A stretch of 44,072 nucleotides of DNA, taken from Bartonella vinsonii subsp. berkhoffii ATCC 51672. GTDB taxonomy: Bacteria > Pseudomonadota > Alphaproteobacteria > Rhizobiales > Rhizobiaceae. The stretch's first letter is position 1. Every line of letters starts with the position of its first letter. This document shows, one piece after another, positions 37,299-44,072 of the stretch. Below the pieces are notes generated by a model. The model had not been told where the DNA came from. It did not search any database and saw only the letters and a list, made by a program, of their open reading frames with translations. A program made the translations under genes and the position numbers. The stretch covers positions 1 through 44,072 of the forward strand of contig NZ_CADEAK010000012.1 in NCBI RefSeq assembly GCF_902825225.1, given 5' to 3'.

Positions 37299-38252
37299 TC
37301 AAGATAAACTGGATAAATCCGATGGGAAATACTTATCTACCAAAGCATAGAGAATCGCTGCGGTTTCAACATCCAGAATCCCATCATAATTTTCTTGACG
37401 AAAATGAAGCTGAAAAGCTCGGATCAAATTTTTATATCCAATTTCGCTACATGCAATAGAAATGTCGTACCCATAACATTTCAACTGAGCCAAAACATCT
37501 TCTTTGGATGGAAAACTCTTACAAAACTGCTCCTGATAGTGATGCTTTCGTTCATCATCATACCATGCCCCTATCCCTGCCATATAAAGTTCCTTCCACG
37601 GGAAAGCAGCCCCTGGATCAATTTTTCTTCCAATGGCAATATCACTGTGTCCAACAACATCGGTTGGCGTAATATCTGGATATCGTTGAAGAATATTCAA
37701 CGCAAGCTCCTTAACTGCATCAATTTGCGTTGGATTATAAGGAGGAAATATCACCCCCTCATTCTGACAAGTAAAAAAATGATCTTTCTCAAGAGGCAAA
37801 ACTGGACTGCTCACATGCCTTTTTTCAGTCCATGAACCAGCCTGTAATTCATTTTCATCTTTAGGAACAGGATTTAAAATGCGTACATCCTTTAAAGATG
37901 TTTCAACATAGGTCTTGTCCGAAGAAACAGAATGGCCAGTTGCTAAATTAACTATTTCAATTCCAATAGATGTATCATTTAAATTACTATGCCCAGCCCA
38001 TGAACTGATACCCGCATGCCATGCGCGCTCACTTTCATCCACCAGATTAAAGATACGCATATCCTTAAAACCTGCCTCAAGATATGTCTGTTCTGAAGGA
38101 TCAGGAACAAGATAGTGTGCACTAACCTTTTCTCCTGTAAGAGCCATAACCGACTCTTTAAAATTCAGTGAAGTATAATGCATTACAAGAAAACGAATAC
38201 GACGATTAAAGCTCTTAACAGAACGATAACTGTTGTAATCAATCTGATACAT
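37299..38252 (-). CDS. N-acetylmuramoyl-L-alanine amidase, AmiD-like, with an internal duplication
   Basis: A zinc amidase (Amidase_2 fold) of 317 residues that cuts the bond between muramic acid and the peptide in peptidoglycan or its turnover products. The first zinc His is in RFLVMHYTS (residue 25), WHAG is at about 78-81, the catalytic Glu is in SIGIEIVN (about 99), and the last ligands are in DVVGHSDIAIGRKIDPG. A C-terminal peptidoglycan-binding-like domain follows. I start at 38252 (MYQIDYN) because AAGGAAGG lies about seven bases ahead; the frame stays open to 38273. Residues 54-85 are repeated in altered form at 111-141. No signal peptide is visible, so it may act in the cytoplasm on recycled muropeptides or be exported another way. 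Confidence 0.85.
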   Translation of the reverse strand: MYQIDYNSYRSVKSFNRRIRFLVMHYTSLNFKESVMALTGEKVSAHYLVPDPSEQTYLEAGFKDMRIFNLVDESERAWHAGISSWAGHSNLNDTSIGIEIVNLATGHSVSSDKTYVETSLKDVRILNPVPKDENELQAGSWTEKRHVSSPVLPLEKDHFFTCQNEGVIFPPYNPTQIDAVKELALNILQRYPDITPTDVVGHSDIAIGRKIDPGAAFPWKELYMAGIGAWYDDERKHHYQEQFCKSFPSKEDVLAQLKCYGYDISIACSEIGYKNLIRAFQLHFRQENYDGILDVETAAILYALVDKYFPSDLSSLS

Positions 38253-39137
38253 AGGAATCCTTCCTTTTTTCATTCACAAGTACCACCGCACATTATAAGA
38301 AACAGTCTACGAAATGAGGGCGGAGCAATTTTTGAAAATTTTTTATATTCAAACACTCAAATACTAAGAATAATGCTTTAAAAATTCACTCAGCAAAAAA
38401 GGCCTTATTTAACAATGAATGATGCATTTTCAAACATGCCTGAAAATTGCCCATCAAGAAACCAAAAAGAACATAGCAAAACCGCTGAAAGAATATTCCT
38501 TTGTATCTTGCATACAAAACAATTCTTTTTATGCACTTGAATAATCCTGAGGGATCAGTACACATGAGAGATAATACCTAACCCATTATGTGAGAGCATA
38601 ACAGTCTTGAAAAATACTGTTATTTTATGGCAATTTATTGTCAGAAAAATCAAAAATACTTTTCTATCCTCTTGAAAGGATATTTTTATCTCTCAAACAA
38701 TATGTGTCGAGATTTTTTCCCTGAACTGAAAACAAACGCCACGAGTCACTGCAATTTTATCATACAATAATAATTCTTCCCATACGCATATAAGCATGTG
38801 ATTTTTAGCTTAAAATGTATAAATATTTATTGCAAAAAAAGTAAGATAGAATTGCTAGCATCAACCATATCCCAAACAAAATCTGAATAATAATGTTCAT
38901 ATTGTTCTGAAAAACTGTTCAGAATAAAATATTTTCTATTTATTCAACCCTATTTTGCTATTATCTAAGATCAAAGAAAACAAGTTAGCCAATACAACCG
39001 ATCTCAAACCTCAAAAAAACACTGTCTTAACTTAAGTAAAAGCAAGGATTAAGTGAGTGCTTTTACGCCCCTACAGAATATCAGTTTTAATCTTCCGTTT
39101 TCAAATATCTTTTTAAAACCGACCAAGCTGCATATTC
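38253..39137. other. Spacer between the amidase gene and the broken dehydrogenase gene
   Basis: About 885 AT-rich bases with stops in all frames. A short 66-codon + strand frame crosses its right part of the amidase gene only as a mirror of that gene. I see no gene, tRNA or strong hairpin. Confidence 0.4.
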
Positions 39138-41269
39138 CTATAAGACCACGCCTAACAGCGGCCGCGTATAAGGAAAAGTAATATGAACATCACCATACCC
39201 GTCAATTCGTACAGTCATTGTAGCATGTCCAAGGCTTTCTTTTTGGTTTTCTAAGATCTCTAAAGAAGGTGATAAACTAACCTCAACCTCAAACTGCGGA
39301 ATCATTTTTGTGCTTTTTTCTATAGGATGAAAATATTTTAAAAGCATGGGATCATTTGCCGACCAATGAACTTCTGCATGCATCGCTAATTGTTGGCGAG
39401 CAATGGTAATTTCTTCACCAACCAAATATGGACGAAAATAATCTTCAAATTCTTCGATTAAATACTGTGCCAAAGGCGTTGATGAATGACCAACCAATTG
39501 CACAAGAACATAAGGACTTTTCCATAAAAAATGCCGTTCAAATGGTTAATTGGCGAAATGACCATCAACCCAATACGCAATTGTACTTTCATCAATTCCA
39601 ATCAAAGTCCACGTATATTGAGCGCGTGATACAGCAGGATACTTCTTCTCACCGTGTTCTAAATAATGTTCTAAAAGCGAAAGAGCTTGTGTAGGCGGAA
39701 CAGGTAACACCACAAGAGAACTCCCACTACAAGAGAGGGTAAAACCAAGTGCTGTCCCTGTAGGGTTATCAACGACTTTTGCCGTCTCAGGAAACAATGC
39801 TTGACAGGCATTATTGCTATCCGGCGCAATCCCTAACCGTTGCAATTGACCTTTTATCGTTTGCCAAACCGCTTCATGATGAACCAAAGGTTGCTGTACA
39901 GCTTGAGCAATCGCATCACGCGTTTTATCGTCAGATGTTAGTCCTAGTCCTCCACTGATAATGATGAGATCTTCTCGTCCAAGACACACAATCACTGTCT
40001 CACTTATTTGCTGTAATTGATCGGCGCAAACAAAATGGCATGTGACTTGAATATTTCTCCTGTTCAAGCTTTGACTCAAATCCTGCAAATTTGTATTCAG
40101 ATATTGTCCTGAAAGGAGTTCATCACCAACCGTAATAATCGCCGCTCGACAAACAGAAACAGGATTTAAAAGAAAACGAAGAACAGCTTTAGCCATTTGA
40201 CGCGTAGTAGCTAAACCTCCTAAATCATAAGTCACAGTTTTCCCAGCGCGAATAACCTGATCAACACTCTCAGACAGTTGTTGTGCTGCCTCTTTAAAAT
40301 CTAAATGTTACAAGAGTAAAGCTGTAGTATAAAGCATGGCAGAAGGAGTAGCTTTATTCTGTCCAGTAAACCGCGATGCACTGCCATGAGCAGGTCCAAA
40401 ATAAGCAATCTTGCTTCCCACATTTGCACTCGGTGCCAATCCCAATCCACCCATGACTCCAGCACCAAGATCAGAGAGAATATCACCAAACATATTTTCA
40501 GCAACAATCACACCAAACTGCTCTGGTTTTGTGACAATCCATAAAGCAACCGCATCAACATTGTGAATATCTGCTTCAATTTCGGAATAATTTTGAGCAA
40601 CTTTCTCAAAAATTTCTTGAGCAAATTGACCACTTTCTCTCATGACATTTGGCTTATCAGCAAAAGTAACCCGCTTAAAACCATGTCTCTGTGCATAAGA
40701 AAAAGTATATTCAAACAACCGCTCTAAACCAAAACGTGTCTGCAACCACACTGTCCATGCGGCCTCTGCAAGACCATATTTTGTCAAATTGGGATGTTTT
40801 AACCATGTTGCTGTTTCAGGAGAGACACCGCGAAAATCAAGCCCCGCATAGAGACCTTCGCTATTTTCCCTGATAACACAAAAATGAAAAGGTCTTTCTG
40901 AACCAACAACATATCTTACAGGACGTATATTGGCAAACAAGTCTAACTTTTGGCGAAGTTGAACAACAGGCGAAACATAGGGAAGTTGCCTCTCCCTTAA
41001 ATGTGGTGCAAGCTCCTTTAAAGCAGCTTCTTTCCCTGCACAAGTCACAGCACCAAGCAAGACAGCATCACAACCATTGATTTTTTGCCAAGTCGTTTGA
41101 GGAATAGAATCCCCTTCCTGTTCCAACATTCCCAGCCAATAGCGCCATAGGATAATTCAATCGGCAACTGAAATTACTCTAAAAACATTAGTGCAGCATC
41201 ACAAACTTCTGGCCCCACCCCATCACCAGGTAATACAAGAACTTTCTTTTTCAGAATCTCTCTATCCAT
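39138..41269 (-). pseudogene. Broken fusion gene: isopropylmalate/isocitrate dehydrogenase-like domain plus CinA-type MoCF domain
   Basis: Read leftward from an ATG at 41269 that overlaps the hydrolase gene's end. First comes VLVLPGDGVGPEVCDAALMF, the family N-terminus, stopped by TAA at 41174-41176. A one-base loss near 41123 then shifts the frame. From 41129 a long dehydrogenase stretch follows with RENSEGLYAG, FADKPNVMRES and NMFGDILSDLGAGVMGGLGL (metal/substrate signature), ending at TAA 40308-40310. In the same frame, reading resumes with VTYDLGGLATTRQMAKAVL, the dehydrogenase C-terminus, and runs without a break into AAIITVGDELLSG, ISGGLGLTSDDKTRD and NPTGTALGF of a CinA N-terminal MoCF domain. 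Another in-frame TAA (39546-39548) precedes a last piece to 39138. Several separate lesions make it a pseudogene. Confidence 0.85.
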
Positions 41270-41982
41270 TCATCAAGGATTGCATTTGTCATAGCAGGAT
41301 TATCATCCCATAAACGCGTCCCAGCATCAGAAACAATTTTATATTCATGATTCACACAATGACTCCGTGTTTGATTATCTACGGTTGCAAGTTGCGATTT
41401 TTCACCTACCAAAGCTAAAAACTTTCCGGTGTACTTGATAATCTCATTTCGAGCATCCATTCCCAACAAGAACTCAAATCCTTTTGTCATACGCTCAATG
41501 GCCATGCTTTTTTGCGCATCAGGAATCTCCAATAATGCTCTTTTCCTCATAACTCCACGAGGATGCATAAAAGCATTCAGTGCTTCTAGAGCTCCTGATA
41601 AATCTTTATTTTTCAAGAAATTGAGAATATATCCAACGCGCCGTTGCAAAAGCATATCTGGATAGCCTGGTGCATTTATGGCGAGCACAGCGCGAACATT
41701 GGAAAGTCGCGCAGCCAATATCTGTACTAACATTCCAGCCATAGAAAAACCCACAAGAATTGAAGGCTCTTTAAAGTATATTTCAAGTTTCTCTACCATA
41801 AAAGGTAAAATGCCTATGGCAGAATTATTACCAAAACTAGAGTGAGGAGGAAAAAGGGATAGTGTATCGAGTAAAGTAATTTGGAATCCTTTTGCCAAAC
41901 AGAGCTTTGTAAATGAAGAACAAAAAACGCCACGATCCCAAATTGGCATCACAGGAGAAAGAATGACAACACGACGGCTCAT
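41251..41982 (-). CDS. Alpha/beta hydrolase
   Basis: A 243-residue alpha/beta-hydrolase-fold protein. The nucleophile elbow is GFSMAG in ILVGFSMAGMLVQILAARL (about residues 75-93). NVRAVLAINAPGYPDMLLQR is the strand after it. A helical cap (about 115-175) is followed by FLALVGEKSQLATVDNQTR, which could hold the acid, and a late His is in SHCVNHEYKIV or nearby. The precise reaction is not readable: esterase, thioesterase or C-C hydrolase are all possible. GGGGAG precedes the ATG. Its 3' end overlaps the start of the broken dehydrogenase-MoCF gene by 19 bases, so the two were one translational unit. Confidence 0.75.
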   Translation of the reverse strand: MSRRVVILSPVMPIWDRGVFCSSFTKLCLAKGFQITLLDTLSLFPPHSSFGNNSAIGILPFMVEKLEIYFKEPSILVGFSMAGMLVQILAARLSNVRAVLAINAPGYPDMLLQRRVGYILNFLKNKDLSGALEALNAFMHPRGVMRKRALLEIPDAQKSMAIERMTKGFEFLLGMDARNEIIKYTGKFLALVGEKSQLATVDNQTRSHCVNHEYKIVSDAGTRLWDDNPAMTNAILDEWIERF

Positions 41983-42265
41983 TATTTATTTCTCCCCTTA
42001 TTTCAAAATATAGATTGTAGCAGCAATATCTCCCCAGAGGATAACTATGCAAACCTAAAAATTGTGGATCTCTATCCTACATAAACGTCCCCCCGTAAAA
42101 CGGTCAAAAATAATCAATGATACCAAAATTAAATGAAGCTATGGCAGATTTTAGATACCTTCCATGCAACCAACTTCATGAGAATTCATTTTCAACTAAG
42201 GTTACTGACATTCAAGCAAAATAATACAAAACATGTATGCGTGATACCCCCTCCTTCTATCCTAC

Positions 42266-43462
42266 TCAATCTATTTCCAAAGTCATATAATGGTGGGCTT
42301 TTCGAATATAAATTACAAACCCTAGCAGACAACACAGAGCTAACAAAGTTGCTACAGCCCGTGGACTATGTCCAGATATCCTTCCGATAACCGCAGCACT
42401 CAACGCCGCACTCCCTAATTGTAAAGCGCCCATAACACCAGAAGCTGCTCCAGCAGCCTGTGGATGCGAAGAAATAGCCAATGCTGTCCCTAACGGCAAT
42501 AAAAAACCATTAGCGAAAGTAAGAACAGTGATAGCAGCAAAACTCGACACAAGTGGCCATGGGCTCACATACATTTGCAGAGCAAAGAGCCCTCCCCCTA
42601 CCACAAAAATAATATACCCACGCCATACCGTTCTTTCCATAGATTCTCGCTTAAAAAGCCATCGTGCTGTAAGATTACCCATAATATAGGGAAGAGAAAC
42701 ACCAATATAGCTATATCCAATATATTTCAGTGGCAAACCCAAAGTGGTAAGTAAAAAAGGTGACTCTACAATATAAGCAAAATAGGTTGCATAAGAAAAG
42801 CACGGAAGAAGTGCATAAAAAATAAATTGTTTGTTTCTGAGAACGCCTAAACTGCCCTCCATAAATCCCATAAAAGAAAAACGATGCCGCTTTTGAGAAG
42901 GCAATGTTTCCGTTAAAATAAAACAACAGAGTAAAATGGTTAAGAATATAAAAAAGCTTAAAAAGATAAAAGTAGCTTGCCAATTAAACGCTTGTAATAA
43001 GAGACCTCCCACTAACGGCGCGAGTGCTGGTGACATCCCAATAAAGGGAAAAACAATCAAATAAAGTTTTCCTGCTGCTTTTTTATCCAATAAATCATTG
43101 ATAATCGCACGGCTTAAAACAATCCCCGCACAAGCTCCAAGACCTTGTAAAAAACGTAATGCAAGAAAAGCGTGAAGATTAACCGTATAAATCACACTGA
43201 TCGTAGTAAATAACCATAAAAACAAGCCAAATAGCAGTGTTTTTTTACGCCCGAAATTATCACTCAATGGACCATAAATGAGCTGTCCAAGAGCCAATGC
43301 AAACAGAAAAATCGCTACAGCACTCTGTATCTGAGATTCACTCACTTGGTAGTATTCGCGCATTTCACCAAGTGCAGGAAGAAAAATATCTGTAGAAATC
43401 AGACCGCCTGTTGATAAAAAGACGATAAGTATAATAAATGGAAATGTATATTTATGACTCAT
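42266..43462 (-). CDS. Bcr/CflA-type MFS drug or metabolite exporter
   Basis: A 398-residue, 12-helix proton antiporter of the major facilitator superfamily. STDIFLPALGEMREYYQVSE near residues 23-42 and GQLIYGPLSDNFGRKKTLL (loop 2-3, DRxGRR-type motif) are the Bcr/CflA hallmarks. ALRFLQGLGACAGIVLSRAI contains motif C-like glycines. The family exports bicyclomycin, chloramphenicol, sulfonamides or endogenous small molecules. It lies 283 bases upstream of the hydrolase on the same strand, so it may belong to the same function, but the gap argues against a simple operon. There is no clear ribosome site before the ATG. Confidence 0.88.
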   Translation of the reverse strand: MSHKYTFPFIILIVFLSTGGLISTDIFLPALGEMREYYQVSESQIQSAVAIFLFALALGQLIYGPLSDNFGRKKTLLFGLFLWLFTTISVIYTVNLHAFLALRFLQGLGACAGIVLSRAIINDLLDKKAAGKLYLIVFPFIGMSPALAPLVGGLLLQAFNWQATFIFLSFFIFLTILLCCFILTETLPSQKRHRFSFMGFMEGSLGVLRNKQFIFYALLPCFSYATYFAYIVESPFLLTTLGLPLKYIGYSYIGVSLPYIMGNLTARWLFKRESMERTVWRGYIIFVVGGGLFALQMYVSPWPLVSSFAAITVLTFANGFLLPLGTALAISSHPQAAGAASGVMGALQLGSAALSAAVIGRISGHSPRAVATLLALCCLLGFVIYIRKAHHYMTLEID

Positions 43463-44072
43463 TTAAAAAAGCACACTTTAGTATTAAAAAATATTATTTA
43501 CTTTAATATTATTATTTTACAAATATAATTCTATTTATACTTATAAACAGATAATATATAAATTGATTTATATAAAAAATTTTACTTTATTTAATAAAAT
43601 TTACCTTTTGATATCTTGTTGATGAGTAAAAGAGCTTATAATTAAAAAGCTCAACGCGATATAGGAATACACTGCACCCCATCTATCACCCTCTCATGCG
43701 TTTTCAATCACTCTAAATTCCCACTCCCAAAAACTGTAAAAAAATTAAAACGATAGCTACAAAACTTTACTTTTTATTCCCCGATGTAACTGGCTAAAAA
43801 TCACCTTTATAAGATTTTCTCCAAGAAGTAAAAATATATTATTGTCAAAACTAAGCATTAAGATAATTTTACAAAACAGCTTTATGTTACACTTTTTTAT
43901 TCTTCTTCAGAACATTCGTCCAGGAAAGCCAATACTCCATACATAGCTCTCTAGATCAGAATTTCGCAAGAAAGGGGTATCACCCTAACGGTCTCATCAT
44001 CAAAATCCGTGTGTCCCATCATAACCTGATACCTCCCATTATAAAAACCTGATCATTCCTGTCTGTTTACGA
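43463..44072. other. Right-edge spacer
   Basis: About 610 bases, very AT-rich at first and less so near the right edge. No frame resembles a protein. A run near 44020 (ATAACCTGATACCTCCCAT) resembles a short piece of xseA, but only for some 20 bases. Confidence 0.4.

Noticed and set aside
39138-39503. A separate small gene starting at a GTG at 39503.
   Set aside because: No ribosome site precedes the GTG, and the frame is continuous with the MoCF piece across a single TAA, so it is better read as the tail of the broken fusion gene.
43960-44072. A possible third xseA-like fragment at the right edge (ATAACCTGATACCTCCCAT resembles xseA's ATAACCTGATATCTCTCCA).
   Set aside because: The likeness covers only about 20 bases; sequence on both sides does not align with xseA, and the window ends just after it.
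1-44072. CRISPR arrays, intact insertion sequences, toxin-antitoxin pairs and complete prophage modules.
   Set aside because: None seen on reading the window: no regularly spaced direct repeats, no transposase-like frame and only one, broken, recombinase.

Overview
The window looks like chromosomal DNA from Bartonella (Alphaproteobacteria, Rhizobiales). The assignment rests on low GC, long AT-rich spacers, an Omp43/Omp2b-type porin, a Bartonella-style autotransporter C-terminus at the left edge, several dipeptide-type binding proteins and rhizobial gene orders such as rpmH-rnpA-yidC-engB. The species cannot be fixed from the sequence alone.

Layout. (1) 1-8.1 kb: the tail of an autotransporter, then a leftward dpp/opp-type ABC operon (binding protein, two permeases, two ATPases) preceded by a second binding-protein gene. 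(2) 8.1-14.2 kb: tag, xseA, a third binding-protein gene and a decayed copy of the 5' half of xseA. Together they show that a binding protein-xseA unit was tandemly duplicated and one copy eroded. (3) 14.2-17.5 kb: small membrane proteins, a TauE/SafE exporter with its TIGR02186-type partner, and an unrecognised coiled-coil protein with a C-terminal membrane anchor. (4) 18.0-21.4 kb: etfB-etfA-ETF:ubiquinone oxidoreductase, which passes electrons from flavin dehydrogenases to quinone. (5) 22.3-26.6 kb: leftward housekeeping genes (P5C-reductase-like, small membrane protein, yraN, rsmI, mrp). (6) 27.2-33.4 kb: rightward rpmH, rnpA, yidC, engB, a GST-fold protein, dapB, gpmA and tRNA-Leu(CAG). 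(7) 33.4-34.9 kb: a gene-free stretch holding a wrecked tyrosine integrase that points at tRNA-Ser(GCT), the scar of a lost island. (8) 35.2-38.3 kb: the major porin and an N-acetylmuramoyl-alanine amidase with an internal duplication. (9) 39.1-43.5 kb: a leftward set made of a Bcr/CflA exporter, an alpha/beta hydrolase and a broken gene. The broken gene once encoded an isopropylmalate/isocitrate dehydrogenase-like domain joined in frame to a CinA-type molybdopterin-binding (MoCF) domain.

The most unusual items are the ruined dehydrogenase-MoCF fusion and its neighbours, the binding protein-xseA duplication with its family of hairpins, the integrase scar and the duplicated segment inside the amidase. 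I see no CRISPR array, intact insertion sequence or complete prophage. Similarity statements come from reading and aligning by eye; no database search was run.
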